This document shows positions 34,014 through 44,900 of a DNA stretch of 64,000 nt, one piece after another; position 1 is the stretch's first letter; every line of letters begins with the position of its first letter. The stretch is from Geomonas ferrireducens (GTDB taxonomy: Bacteria; Desulfobacterota; Desulfuromonadia; Geobacterales; Geobacteraceae): positions 456,318-520,317 of the forward strand of contig NZ_SSYA01000003.1 in NCBI RefSeq assembly GCF_004917065.1, written 5' to 3'. The notes under the pieces are model-generated. The model saw only the letters and a list, made by a program, of their open reading frames with translations. It searched no databases and was not told where the DNA came from. A program made the position numbers and the translations under genes.

Positions 34014-35725
34014 CGCACCTTCACCTCCACCCCGCTCCCCCCGGGCACCAGCACGTGCACCGCGCAGGATATGCACGGGTCAAAAGAATGGATGGTGCGC
34101 AGCACCTCGAGTGGGCGTTTCGCGTCCACCAACGGATGCTTCCCGCCGCCGGCAAGCGCCTCCTCGTAGGGGCCGCGCTGCCCGCCCGGGTCGCGGCCGG
34201 AGCTGTTCCAGGTACTCGGCACCACCGCCTGGTAGCGCGCGATGCGACCGTTTTCGATCTCGATCCAGTGCGAGAGGGTGCCGCGCGCCGCCTCCATGAA
34301 CCCCATCCCCTGTGCCTGTTTGGGCCAGCTTGAGGGCTCCCAGCGCTCCTTGTTGAAGGTGGCCGTGTCGCCGGACTTGATCCTTTCGTTCAACTGGGCG
34401 AACCACTGATCCATACGCCGGGCGAGGATGACCGACTCGAGCGCCCGGCAGTAGGTGCGCCCTAAAGTCGAGTTGAGCGCTTCGATGCCGGCGTGGAGTT
34501 TTCCGAGCCCCTCTTTCGCGAGCTGCACGGTCTCGGCGTGCCCCTGCGCCACGGCCACCATGATCCGGGCGTTCGGGCCTACCTGCACGGCGCGGCCGTC
34601 GTAACGCGGCGCCTTGCACCAGGTGTACTTAGGGTGGTCGGAGAGCTGCTTGAAGGGGGGCTTCGGACCGGTGTAGCGCGGCTCGGTGCGTCCCTGCCAC
34701 GGGTGAAGCCCCTGCCGGTCCCCCTCGGGCTGGCTGTACCAAGCGGAGGAGACGAACTCGGCGACCCTTTTGGAATCGAAGGGGTGGGCCGTGCCGTAGT
34801 TGCCGTCCATGAGAAGGGCGGCGGGGAAGACCCCTCCCGCCGGGGCGCCCGAACAGGACCAGGCGCTCTCACCGGTCGCCATGAGATTGGGGGAAGAGGC
34901 GCCGATGGCGGCGTAGTCCGGGTAGAAGGAGGCGATGGCGAGGACGTCGGGGTAGTAGACCTCCAGGACGAAGCGCTTCGCCTGGTCGATCATCCCCGCC
35001 ATCTCGTCGAGGCGCACCTGGTTCACCGTGATCTGGTTGTTCAAATTGATCGAGCAGCCCATCCCCCCCACCAGGTAGTTCGGGTGCGGGTTCTTCCCGG
35101 CGAAGATGGTGTGCAGGCGGATGATGTCGCGCTGCCAGGAGAGCGCCTCCAGGTAGTGGGCGAGCGCCATGAGGTTCGCCTCGGGGGGGAGACGGTAGGC
35201 AGGGTGTCCCCAGTAGCCGCCGGAGAAGATGCCGAGGCCGCCTTCCGCGGAGGCCGCCACGCGCTTTTGCACCTCGGCGTACCAGGTGGCGGAGTTGTTG
35301 GGCCAGGGGGAGACGGAGGCGGCCAGGCGCGAGGTGGCGGCGGGATCGGCCTTCAGCGCGCTCATCACGTCGACCCAGTCGAGGGCGTGCAGGTGGTAGA
35401 AGTGCATCACGTGGTCCTGCAGCGTAGCCATCCCGGAGACGAGGTTGCGGATCAATTCGGCGCACGGGGGGATCTTGCACTTGATGGCGTCCTCGACGGC
35501 GCGGATCGAGGCTATGGCGTGCACCCCGGTACAGACGCCGCAGATGCGCTGCGCGAAGGCCCAGGCGTCACGTGGGTCGCGCCCCTGCAGCACGCGCTCG
35601 ATGCCGCGGAACTGGGTGGCGCAGGCCCAGGCATCTCCTATCCTCCCGTTGTCCGCTTCCAACTCGATACGAAGATGCCCCTCGATTCGGGTGATCGGGT
35701 CGATGACGATTCTCTCGCTTGCCAT
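34010..35725 (-). CDS. hyaL: [NiFe] hydrogenase large subunit
   Basis: 571 residues. The NiFe site ligands are RICGVCTGVHA (C62, C65) and DPCISCAVHVLV (C551, C554), with H557 marking the usual protease cleavage point; the last 14 residues would be removed on maturation. Also GSINLNNQ-like and GYWGHPAYRLPPE segments. It catalyses reversible H2 oxidation in the periplasm with HyaS and the cytochrome HyaB. The genes are in order hyaS-hyaL-hyaB. A separate maturation protease must be encoded elsewhere. A 173-base spacer to hyaS contains an inverted repeat. Confidence 0.97.
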   Translation of the reverse strand: MASERIVIDPITRIEGHLRIELEADNGRIGDAWACATQFRGIERVLQGRDPRDAWAFAQRICGVCTGVHAIASIRAVEDAIKCKIPPCAELIRNLVSGMATLQDHVMHFYHLHALDWVDVMSALKADPAATSRLAASVSPWPNNSATWYAEVQKRVAASAEGGLGIFSGGYWGHPAYRLPPEANLMALAHYLEALSWQRDIIRLHTIFAGKNPHPNYLVGGMGCSINLNNQITVNQVRLDEMAGMIDQAKRFVLEVYYPDVLAIASFYPDYAAIGASSPNLMATGESAWSCSGAPAGGVFPAALLMDGNYGTAHPFDSKRVAEFVSSAWYSQPEGDRQGLHPWQGRTEPRYTGPKPPFKQLSDHPKYTWCKAPRYDGRAVQVGPNARIMVAVAQGHAETVQLAKEGLGKLHAGIEALNSTLGRTYCRALESVILARRMDQWFAQLNERIKSGDTATFNKERWEPSSWPKQAQGMGFMEAARGTLSHWIEIENGRIARYQAVVPSTWNSSGRDPGGQRGPYEEALAGGGKHPLVDAKRPLEVLRTIHSFDPCISCAVHVLVPGGSGVEVKVR

Positions 35726-35782
35726 TTCACTTCTCCTTTGACCTCAAAAGCTCCAAACCAAAAGGCTTAAGCACTAAAAGGC

Positions 35783-35903
35783 TTCAACGCAAAGACGCAA
35801 AGCCGCAAAGGCGCAAAGAAAAGGCTTTTTGGGGTAAACCAAAACAAGTCCTTTGCTTTAAGGTTCTCTTTGCGTCTCCGCGCCTTGGCGTCTTTGCGTT
35901 AAG
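35783..35903. repeat. Inverted cgcaaagacgcaaag repeat inside the hydrogenase operon
   Basis: Left arm aacgcaaagacgcaaagccgcaaaggcgcaaag (35786-35818) pairs with right arm ctttgcgtctccgcgccttggcgtctttgcgtt (35868-35900). Its right arm ends inside hyaS: bases 35899-35901 are the hyaS TAA stop. It makes up most of the 173-base hyaS-hyaL gap. Confidence 0.8.
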
Positions 35904-37080
35904 TCTTTTTGTCCTGTTCCTCCCGCTTTTCCGTGTCGCCTAGGACAGCGAGGGGGAGCGTCTCGGGCTGTGCCTTTTTCGCGCGTTTTTTAGCGATCAC
36001 CGTGGCGGCCGAGTGGACGGCGACGCCACCTACCGAGGCGGCGACGGCGGCGATACCTATGGTGTTGGCGGTCGCCTCCACGCCGAGGCCTGGGACCATG
36101 AAGCCGGGGAGCCTCTCGTAGAAGGGAGTCATGCGGTCGTAGAAGTGGCGTTCGGTACAGCCGAGACAGGGGTGCCCGGCCTTGATCGGGAAGCTCTGCC
36201 CCATGTTCCACTCGACCGTGGCGCAAGGGGCGAAGGTCGCCGGCCCCTTACAGCCAAGGCGGTACAGGCAGTGCCCCTGGCGGGCGTTGTCGTCGTCGAA
36301 GCTGTCGGCGAACTGGCCGGCGTCGAAGCTCGCCCGGCGCGGACATTTGTCGTGGATGCGCTGACCGTAGGCGAAGAGGGGGCGGCCGTTTCCGTCCAGG
36401 GGCGGCGGGTGACCGTAGGCGAGGTAATAGGTGAGGGTGGCGGTGATGGTTTCGGCGATGGGGGGACAGCCGCTGATGTTGACGACGGGACGGTCGGTGA
36501 TGACGTCGGAGACGCCGACGGCGCCGGTCAGGTTGGGGGAGGCGGCCTGCACGCAACCGTACTCGGCACACGCGCCGACCGCGATGACGGCGCTCGCCTT
36601 TTGCGCCGCGCGCTTCAGGACGTTCAAGGCGGAGTCGCCGCCGATGGTACAGTAGACGCCGTCATCGTTGAGCGGTACCGAGCCGTTAACGAGAAGAAGG
36701 TGGGGCCTTCCCTCGGCCTCCTTCAGCACCTCTTCCGCGGCGGTGCCTGAGGGGGCCATCAGAAGCTCGTTGTAGTCGAGGGAGATCTGCTCCAGGATCA
36801 GCCGGTCCACCGGGCTGCTGCCGGATCGAAGCAGGCTCTCGACGCATCCGGTGCACTCCTGGAGCTGGAGGTAGATGACGCTTGGGCGCTTCGCCCCGGA
36901 GAGCCTTTCGGCCACGTCCTTGGCGAAGGCCCGCCCCCCTCCGGGAAGCGACGCCGCGCCGAAGAGCACCGCCATCCTGCCGCAAAAAGAGAGAAAATCC
37001 CTCCTCGTCACCCCGCGCCGGGCCAGGTAATCCCTAAACCCTTCGCCGCCTGGCCAACCGTCATCCATGGACTCGTTCAT
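35899..37080 (-). CDS. hyaS: [NiFe] hydrogenase small subunit with Tat signal
   Basis: 393 residues from ATG 37080 (ribosome site GGAGGCGGAG). The twin-arginine motif TRRDFLSF (R26 R27) directs folded export; the signal is followed by a hydrophobic stretch. Cluster ligands: proximal ECTGCVES, then GACAEYGC, and the C-terminal cysteine-rich part (KCPRRASFDAGQF, CLYRLGCKGPATFAPC, HPCLGCTER). A C-terminal helix (about 350-372) followed by basic residues anchors it to the membrane, as in uptake hydrogenases. It is first in the hyaS-hyaL-hyaB operon. The stop codon is provided by a repeat. Confidence 0.96.
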   Translation of the reverse strand: MNESMDDGWPGGEGFRDYLARRGVTRRDFLSFCGRMAVLFGAASLPGGGRAFAKDVAERLSGAKRPSVIYLQLQECTGCVESLLRSGSSPVDRLILEQISLDYNELLMAPSGTAAEEVLKEAEGRPHLLLVNGSVPLNDDGVYCTIGGDSALNVLKRAAQKASAVIAVGACAEYGCVQAASPNLTGAVGVSDVITDRPVVNISGCPPIAETITATLTYYLAYGHPPPLDGNGRPLFAYGQRIHDKCPRRASFDAGQFADSFDDDNARQGHCLYRLGCKGPATFAPCATVEWNMGQSFPIKAGHPCLGCTERHFYDRMTPFYERLPGFMVPGLGVEATANTIGIAAVAASVGGVAVHSAATVIAKKRAKKAQPETLPLAVLGDTEKREEQDKKT

Positions 37081-37370
37081 CTTCTCCGCCTCCGTTTCCC
37101 TGCCCCGGGGAGGGAAAGGTCGTGTGATTGAGAACTGCACGGCCATTGGGAAGGTCACCGGATCTTTCCAATGAATTTCAAGAAAAGATTAACTCTGAAG
37201 GGGGAGATGTCAAATTAGACCGAGAGCGCTTTTGAGACGTGGAACCCATCGATTCGATAGGCGACTTTATTTTCGAGAAGTCGACGCTATACTCTTCTGA
37301 TTGAAATTTTCTAATATTTCTGCCGTGCGAGCATCGCCGCGAAATCACTTTAATGGGAGAGGTGGCCGAG

Positions 37371-40300
37371 ATGAACAAGGGTGCAGCGCCGCGGACCGCG
37401 CGCTACGCGGTGGTCGTTATGCTGGTCTCCGTTCTACTGCTTTTTGCTGCAACTGCGCGCGCGGCCGATCCCGCGGCCGCCATGCAGGCCTACTGCAGCG
37501 TGCCGCCGTTGCCCGGGATCGGGGTGAGGCCGAACCTCCTTCTCATGCTGGACAACTCAGCCAGCATGTACGACCTCGCCTATACAGATCCGACGCTTTT
37601 CTGTTTCGACGACACCTTCAATCCGGGCGGTTCCTATCCCGGCTACTTCGACGAAAACAAGGTGTACCGCTACGTAACCTCCGGGGAGTACTTCACTGCC
37701 ACCACCGACAGCATCGCGGCGAGCAGCTGCAACCAGGCCGGCACCGATTTCCTGTGCGTCAACATCAAGTCGAAGAAGGTCGACACCTTCCTTGCCACCG
37801 GCAGGTTTCTGAACTGGCTCGCCATGAGTAAACTCGACCTCGAAAAGCTTGCCTTGACCGGCGGGAAGTACGACCCGGGGACCGGCATGATGCAGGCGGA
37901 GTCGCGCGGTTGCGTGGGTAAGCGCTTCGTCAAGATGGTGTACAAAGACGGCGCCCCCCTCCCGGTCACCTTCGGGGTGCGGGGCCCGATCCCAAACGAG
38001 TGGGGCTATGTCTCACAGGCGAGCCACGGTGGGGCCACCCGTATCGACATCTATCCTGGCGTGTACAGGAAGGAGCAATGCCTGGACGCGGTGAAAAAGT
38101 GGCAGGATAACGCCCCCATACCCGAGCTCTCAAGCGCGGCGGGGCTCTGCATGGGGAACCTGTACGACGCAAACCACATACCGACTCCGGGCAAGATCTT
38201 TACCGAGACCCTGAGCCTTTGTTATTCGGCGGGTACCGACTTCAGCGTTGAACAGACCTCCGATATCGCGAACGACTGCATCCGGCGCTACAAGATTCAC
38301 ATGCCGTTCCAGATCGTGAGGAACACCGGCGAGGACATCTGCGCGATGAGGGTTTACCACACCCCGCGCTATTACGACGAATTCCTGCACACCACGGGTT
38401 ATCTCGGCGAGTGTGCCCAGGGGGCGGGCTTCAGCATCAACCAGCCCTGCGGCCTGAACTCGATCAAGGACTACTGCAGGGAGCTGGCGGACCCCTGGCT
38501 CAGCGATCCTTCCGCGAATGCAAACCGGGCCGCGACCGACGCCGCACTTCCCTCCTTCATCCTCGACGCCGGCATCACCAACCTCGGCACCCCGGCTGCG
38601 AGCGTCGTGGTGCGTGTAGCTGCGGGCGCGGCACCATCGGGGCTCGTCCAGCAGTTCGCAAACAAGATCAACTTCGGCGCCATCACCTTCAACGACGACG
38701 GCGCCCGTTCCGAATGCGATCAGGGGGGCGCGGTCCGCTGCGTAAGCTACTGCAGCGGCGATGCCGCACCACAGAGGGAATGCGGCATTGCCACGGACTG
38801 CGATACCAAGGGGCCCTGTCTCCCGGCCGCCAAAAAAGACGGCGGCAGCATCATTTCCTACATCAACTACTCGCCGGTCGGTGACCACGGCTCCGGGCTC
38901 ATCGCAGCCATCGACGCCATCAGGGGAACCTCGTGGACCCCCCTGGCGGAGACCCTCTACGAGAGCATCGGTTATTTCTCCAACAACGGCGCCTACCGGT
39001 TCCAGACCGGAGATTTCGATGCCGCGAAGCCCCCTTCCATGTACAGCTGCCAGCGTAACAACGTCCTCATCGTTACCGACGGGATGTCCACCGCGGACCG
39101 TGCCCCGGCGCTGAACGCTTTCGTCGCCGATGCGGTGTCCAAATGGTCCGGTGCCGGCGGTCTTCCGGCCGGTAAGACCACCACGGCAGAGACCGCGGTT
39201 TCGGCCGCTCCCCCTTACCAGGGAAGTTACAACCTCGACGAGGTCGCCTGGGTCGCCCGGCATCGGAACATCTTCGACCTTAACCAGCCGGCGGCCCGCC
39301 CCAAGGAGTACATCACCACCCACGTCGTCTACACCGGCCCTCCCTGTGGCGACGCTGCAGGCGCTTACAACGCGGACGGAAGCTGCGTCACCACCGACGA
39401 GGGAGTCCCGGAGAAGATGATGCAGCTCACGGCCCAAAACGGTGGGGGGAGCATGAAGAGCGTCAAGAACCTACCCGCCCTTCGAGGGGCGCTTACGGGG
39501 ATCTTCCTGCAGGTGATCGGCGGAACCAGCGTGGGCGCCGGCTCGTCGCTTCTCTCCACCGGGGACAGCAACGGCGCGCTTTACCTCCAGCCCCGATTCT
39601 TCCCAAACAAGAGTTACGACGGTTGGGGGAGCGCCGCGGCATGGACCGGGGAGTTGCAGAGCCTTTGGTACTACATCGATCCCCTGGTCGGCACCAGCGG
39701 CGCAGCAAACAGCATCCGTGAGGACACCGACAGGGACAGGTCGCTCGACCTGAAGCAGGACCGGGTGGTCCGTTTCGAGGCGCCGAACACGCTTGGAGAG
39801 GACCGGGCGACGCTTCTCACCGATCGTGATGGCGACGGCAACGTCGACGTACCGCAGCCCGCGGGATATCCGCTGAGCGTGGTGCCGGAGGCGGTACAGA
39901 GCCTTTGGCGTGCGGGGCGCCAGCTCTGGGCGCGGGATCCCCTTGAGCGCACCCTGTACACCCAGACCGACGAGGCGACGCTCACCTCCTTTCTCGACAC
40001 CTCGCTCGATGCCTCCCGCCAGCTCCTGCAGGCCAAGGACCGGGCGGAGGCGGATCAGATCGTCGCCTTCGTGAAGGGGGTGGACGACGCAGACGGGAAT
40101 AATGGTGAGCCGACCAGGGAAAGGAATCTGCAAGCTTACGGCACCGCGGAGAAAAAGATCTGGAAGCTAGGGGACATCATCTCGTCTGCGCCGGTAGTGC
40201 AGTCGGCGGTGCCGCTTGGAAGCTACCACCTCCCCGCGCCGCGCGGATACGGGGACACCTCCTATGGGGATTTCATCAAAGCGGACGGTGCGTACGGGAA

Positions 40301-41960
40301 GCGGGGGACCGTCTACGTCGGTGCTAACGACGGGATGCTGCACGCCTTCAGGCTGGGCTCGCTCAAGGTGCGACCCGACAGCGGCACTTGGCCGGTAACC
40401 CGCAAGGCCCAGCTTCTAGGGAACACCGATGCGGTTGAGGGCAAGGTTTTAGGGGATGAGGAATGGGGCTTCATCCCGAAGAGCGCGCTTCCCTATCTCA
40501 GGTACCTGAAGGAGCCGCTCTACCCGCACCTGTACTACGTGGATGGCACGAGCACCCTCGTCGACGCGAGCATAGGTGATCCGGCGAACTGCAGCCGTGG
40601 CGACTACTGGAATTGCGCCAAGGCAGGGCGCAGCTGGCGCACCGTCCTTGTGGGCGGGATGGGGCTTGGCGGGGCGAGCCGCCCCTACGGCACCGACTGC
40701 GCCGACGACGGCAGCTTAGCCACCTGCGTCAAGTCCCCGGCCGCCGGTGTCGGCGGGCTTTCCTCCTACTTCGCCCTCGACGTCACCGACCAGAGCGCTG
40801 AAGGGGGGACCCCGCGGCTTTTGTGGGAGTTCTCGCACCCGCAAATGGGCTTTGCCACCTCCGGCGCGGCCATCCTGCGTGTGAAGGCGCGCCGCGTTGA
40901 GGGAACCGTGGAGATCCACGACCCCGACCGCAACGGGCGCTGGTTTGCAGTGTTCGCCTCGGGCCCGACGGGTGCCGTCGACCGGGGGACGCGCCAGTTC
41001 ACCGCCACCTCGGACCAGAATCTGAAGCTCTTCGTGGTCGACCTGAACGCAATTCCCCCTTTCGTCCAGGGGCGCAACTACTGGGTGATCGACACGGATA
41101 TCCCCTACGCCTTCGGCGGCAGCATGTCCGGCGCCGGGATCGACTCGGACAGGTGGAATGGCGGCGACAGTTTGAAGGGGCAGTACGAGGACGAGGCGCT
41201 CTACGTCGGTTACACCCGGAGCGGCGACGGGGGGTGGACCGGCGGAGTCTTGAGGCTCTCCACCGGCGAGGACCCGAATCCCGCAAACTGGAAGACGAGC
41301 CGTGTGATCGACGGCGTCGGACCGGTCACCGGGGCGGTGGCGAAGCTCCAGGACCGGCAGTACAAGCGGCTTTGGCTCTACTTCGGCACCGGCCGGCACT
41401 TCTACAACCAGGACGAACCGCAGTCGGCACGCGCGCTCTTCGGCGTGCTCGAGCCTTGCTACAGGGGCGGTGACAACGCGCTCAGGATCAACGATGCCTG
41501 CACCGCAACCCCCGTCACCCGCGGAGATTTGACCGAGGTGACCGATGCCGCGAAGGTCGTCCCCCCGGGACAGCAGCAGGGTAGCTACCGGGGGTGGTGG
41601 ATCGCCCTCGATGGCGCCTCCACGGGGCTTGGGAGCGAGCGCGCCATAGATGCTCCGATTTCCGTCACAAGCGGCGCGGTGTTCTTCCCCACCTTCAAGC
41701 CCCCCCTCGACCCGTGCGGCGAAGGGGTCTCCTACCTATGGGGTGTGCACTACAGCACCGGAGGGGCGGTGGGCTCCCTCTTGGGCCAGGCGGTCCTCCC
41801 GCTCTCCAACGGCTCCGCCGCCGGAGTCGACCTCTCCGGCTTCACCGACCGCGCCGGGCGCCGCAGCGCGCCGCTTCCCGGAAAGGCAGTGAAACCGCGC
41901 CTGGTGACCAACAGCGGCCTCAGGCCGCTCAAGAGGATCATCCACATGCAGGAGCGTTAG
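37371..41960 (+). CDS. pilY1: PilY1-like type IV pilus-associated adhesin/assembly protein
   Basis: 1529 residues from ATG 37371 (MNKGAA), chosen because AGAGGTGG precedes it; an ATG at 37353 is less supported. Signal peptide about 1-31 (ending TARAA). A VWA-type metal site lies near the N-terminus (LLLMLDNSASM, D61, S63, S65) with VTDGMST further on; calcium-type loops are at about 784 (DTDRDRSLDL) and 819 (DRDGDGNVDV). The C-terminal third (from about 930) is the PilY1 beta-propeller (ISSAPVVQS, YVGANDGMLHAF, LVGGMGLGG, YFALDVTD). PilY1 is needed for pilus biogenesis and adhesion. The next gene starts two bases after the stop, so the two are almost surely co-made. Confidence 0.92.
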   Translation: MNKGAAPRTARYAVVVMLVSVLLLFAATARAADPAAAMQAYCSVPPLPGIGVRPNLLLMLDNSASMYDLAYTDPTLFCFDDTFNPGGSYPGYFDENKVYRYVTSGEYFTATTDSIAASSCNQAGTDFLCVNIKSKKVDTFLATGRFLNWLAMSKLDLEKLALTGGKYDPGTGMMQAESRGCVGKRFVKMVYKDGAPLPVTFGVRGPIPNEWGYVSQASHGGATRIDIYPGVYRKEQCLDAVKKWQDNAPIPELSSAAGLCMGNLYDANHIPTPGKIFTETLSLCYSAGTDFSVEQTSDIANDCIRRYKIHMPFQIVRNTGEDICAMRVYHTPRYYDEFLHTTGYLGECAQGAGFSINQPCGLNSIKDYCRELADPWLSDPSANANRAATDAALPSFILDAGITNLGTPAASVVVRVAAGAAPSGLVQQFANKINFGAITFNDDGARSECDQGGAVRCVSYCSGDAAPQRECGIATDCDTKGPCLPAAKKDGGSIISYINYSPVGDHGSGLIAAIDAIRGTSWTPLAETLYESIGYFSNNGAYRFQTGDFDAAKPPSMYSCQRNNVLIVTDGMSTADRAPALNAFVADAVSKWSGAGGLPAGKTTTAETAVSAAPPYQGSYNLDEVAWVARHRNIFDLNQPAARPKEYITTHVVYTGPPCGDAAGAYNADGSCVTTDEGVPEKMMQLTAQNGGGSMKSVKNLPALRGALTGIFLQVIGGTSVGAGSSLLSTGDSNGALYLQPRFFPNKSYDGWGSAAAWTGELQSLWYYIDPLVGTSGAANSIREDTDRDRSLDLKQDRVVRFEAPNTLGEDRATLLTDRDGDGNVDVPQPAGYPLSVVPEAVQSLWRAGRQLWARDPLERTLYTQTDEATLTSFLDTSLDASRQLLQAKDRAEADQIVAFVKGVDDADGNNGEPTRERNLQAYGTAEKKIWKLGDIISSAPVVQSAVPLGSYHLPAPRGYGDTSYGDFIKADGAYGKRGTVYVGANDGMLHAFRLGSLKVRPDSGTWPVTRKAQLLGNTDAVEGKVLGDEEWGFIPKSALPYLRYLKEPLYPHLYYVDGTSTLVDASIGDPANCSRGDYWNCAKAGRSWRTVLVGGMGLGGASRPYGTDCADDGSLATCVKSPAAGVGGLSSYFALDVTDQSAEGGTPRLLWEFSHPQMGFATSGAAILRVKARRVEGTVEIHDPDRNGRWFAVFASGPTGAVDRGTRQFTATSDQNLKLFVVDLNAIPPFVQGRNYWVIDTDIPYAFGGSMSGAGIDSDRWNGGDSLKGQYEDEALYVGYTRSGDGGWTGGVLRLSTGEDPNPANWKTSRVIDGVGPVTGAVAKLQDRQYKRLWLYFGTGRHFYNQDEPQSARALFGVLEPCYRGGDNALRINDACTATPVTRGDLTEVTDAAKVVPPGQQQGSYRGWWIALDGASTGLGSERAIDAPISVTSGAVFFPTFKPPLDPCGEGVSYLWGVHYSTGGAVGSLLGQAVLPLSNGSAAGVDLSGFTDRAGRRSAPLPGKAVKPRLVTNSGLRPLKRIIHMQER

Positions 41961-41962
41961 GT

Positions 41963-44900
41963 ATGAGACGAGCCGCCGCGGCAATGCGAACCAAGGCCAT
42001 CGGGGCGATGCTCCTGGCCCTTCTCTTTTTCCTCGTCCATCCCGCCGTCGGGCACGCCATGAACCCGTATCTGGATGGTTTCAACATCTACCATGGAGGT
42101 ACCGTCGCCATCGACGGCTCGGTGCACGCCGTAGCGGTGCAGGGCGCCGACGGCAAGGTCGTGATAGGAGGCGACTTCACCCTGACCGGCGGCACCCCGG
42201 AAGTGACCCTCCGGAACATCGCGCGTCTAAACCCGGACGGGACCCTCGACAGCTCCTTCACCCCCCCAGTCCTTGACGGCCCGGTGCACGCCGTGGCGCT
42301 GCAACCCGACCCCGTCCTCCCGGCGGGGCCGGAACTCGTGCTGATCGGCGGCGCCTTCACCAGCGCAGGCGGGGTGCCGAGAAAGGGGCTCGCCCGGCTT
42401 TCCGGGGGGGACGGCGCCTTAGACGCCTTCGACCCGGTGACCGCGGCCGGTCCCGTCACGGTGCACGCCATCACCCTCCTTCCATCGAAAACGAGCATCG
42501 TGGTCGGCGGTGTCTTCGCCGCTATCAAGGACGGTGTGCCGACCCGGAACCTGGTCGGGCTCTCGGCGGCGGGAGTCACGAGCGGGGAGCTCGACTGGCG
42601 CTACACCGGCGGGCTTGGCGATGACGCCGGTAACGCGGCGGTCTACGCCGTCGTGCTGCAGGACGAGTCGGTCGTGGTCGGCGGGGAGTTCGTCACCCCC
42701 GGCTCGGCCAACATGGCGCGCTTCACCTCCCTGGGGGTGTACGACGGCACCTTCGTTCCTCCAGCGCCGGGGGGCGTGGTGCGGGCGCTGGCGGTGCAGG
42801 TGGACGGCAAGGTCGTCCTGGGCGGAGATTTCTCCGGCGGAGCCCTCGCGCGCGCCTACCTGGCGCGGCTCATGCCGGACGGTACCCCCGACGGTTTCGA
42901 CGCCGCGCTCGACACGGCACCGGGGTTCCTGGTCTCCGCCATCGCGCTGCAGCCCGACGGCAGGATCGTGGCGGGCGGGCGCTTCACCGTCGGGCCGCTC
43001 GGGGACAGGCGCGTGAACCTGGCCCGCTTCAACATCGATCAGGCGCTGGACCCCGCCCCTTTCCCGGCGCCCGACGCGGCGCTCCTCGCCCTGGTGCGGC
43101 AGGGAGACGGCAAGCTGGTGGCGGGGGGGGAGTTCACCGCGGCAGGCGGCGTCCCCCGCACCGCCCTGGCACGCTTCTACCAGACCGGCGTGCTCGACGA
43201 CGACATCCCACAGATCGTGCGGGACGATGACATGGAGTTGAAGATGGTGTTTAGGGTGGCACCGCGCCCTGACGGCCGCACCTTCATCGCAGGCTCATTC
43301 GAGAACGTCCTCGGTGAGCCGGTCTCATACAGCGCGGGGCTCACCCCTAAGTGGTCCTTCGACTACGGTTTTGGCCCCATCGAGCTCACCAGGCGCATCT
43401 TGAGCGTCGCCACCATTCCCGACCGGGGGCTCCTGCTCGGTGGCGATTTCACCTTCATCAACGGGGAGCTGCAGCAAAGCCTCATGCTCGTCGACGATGC
43501 CGGAGCGTCGGTTCCCGCCTTCAACGCCAAGGTGGAATCTTACATGAGCGAGGCATTCGGGGCGGAGATCACCTCGATCGTGCAGCCGGCGAGAGGGCCG
43601 CTCGGCGAGGAGGGGATGTTCTACACCGGTGGCGACTCGTCGTTGTCCGGTTCCCCCTGGCAATACCTGGCACGTTACCTGGAAACCGGCGAGCGCGACG
43701 AGCGTTTCGTCCCCGCTTCTGAAGTGGACTCGTACGTGAACGCCCTTGCCATGCAGCACGATGATCTACTCGTCGTCGGTACCTTGGCGGGAAAGGTCAT
43801 GAGGCTTCTCCCCTCCGGCAACCTGGACCCCGCATGGCACGGCGGTACGCCACTGCAGTTTGCCGGAGAGCTCCACGCCCTAGCCGTGCTTGCCGACGGC
43901 AGGATCTTGGTTGCCGGCGACCTTCAGTACCCCGGTTTCATCACGAACCCGGTCACCGGGGAAACCGAGGCGGTAAAGAGAAACATCGTGCTGCTGGATA
44001 GTGACGGCGCCGTGGACGAGAGCTTCGTCATGGCGACGCGCTCCTCCGACCCCTTCTACGCCCCCACCATCCTCGGTACCGTCGTGCAAACAGACGGGGG
44101 CATCATCATCTACGGGGTCTTCGACCAGGTTCAGGACGGCTTCGGGACGCTGCTTTCCCGGCACTACGTGGCGCGTATCATGCCGGAGGGACGTCTAGAC
44201 CCGGACTTTGACCTGGGGCTTGCCAGGCCGCTGTCGTCACCGCAGTTGGAGGTGAGCGTGGTCGCCCTGCAGCCCGACGGCAAGATCATTCTCGGCGGCA
44301 ACTTCGACAACTTCGGGGCGAGGAGCAAGCTTGCCCGCGTCTACGGCGGCTGGAGTTCAGAGGATCTCTCGGTCGCTGCGGACGGCACCTCCATCACCTG
44401 GCGCCGTTCGGGACGATCGGCGGAATTGTGGCGGGCCTGGTTTGAGTACTCAGCCGACGGAGTGCAATGGGATTTTCTCGGGCATGCCGAAAGGACCGCC
44501 GGTGGATGGCGGCTTCAGGGGCTCGACCCGGAACGGATGGGGGGCAACGTGAACCGCTATGTCCGTGCCAGGGGATTTACCGCGGGTAACGTAGGGAGCG
44601 CCGGGGCGCTCGTGGAGGCGGTACGGCTCTACCGCCTGAAGCAGACGAAGATCAAAGTGACGGTCACCGCCCGCGACGCAGCGAAGACCTATGGCGATGC
44701 CGACCCGGCACTCACCTACAGCTTCACGCCGGAGCTGAAGGCGGGGGATGGCTTCACCGGCTCCATTTCACGCACGGCAGGTGAGGACGTCGGCAGCTTC
44801 CCCATCACCCAGGGGACCCTTGCCCTTGGAAGCGGCTACGAACTGGTCTTCGTCGGGGCGCAACTGACCATAGGGCAGAGGGGGCTCGTCATCAAAGCGG

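Noticed and set aside
34493..35770. A 425-residue frame opposite hyaL
   Set aside because: Antisense shadow of the hydrogenase large subunit, Gly/Val/Arg-rich, no motifs.
41594..41962. N-terminal extension of the giant protein into the pilY1 gene
   Set aside because: The in-frame upstream part is a shadow of pilY1; ATG 41963 has a ribosome site and is followed by a clean signal peptide.
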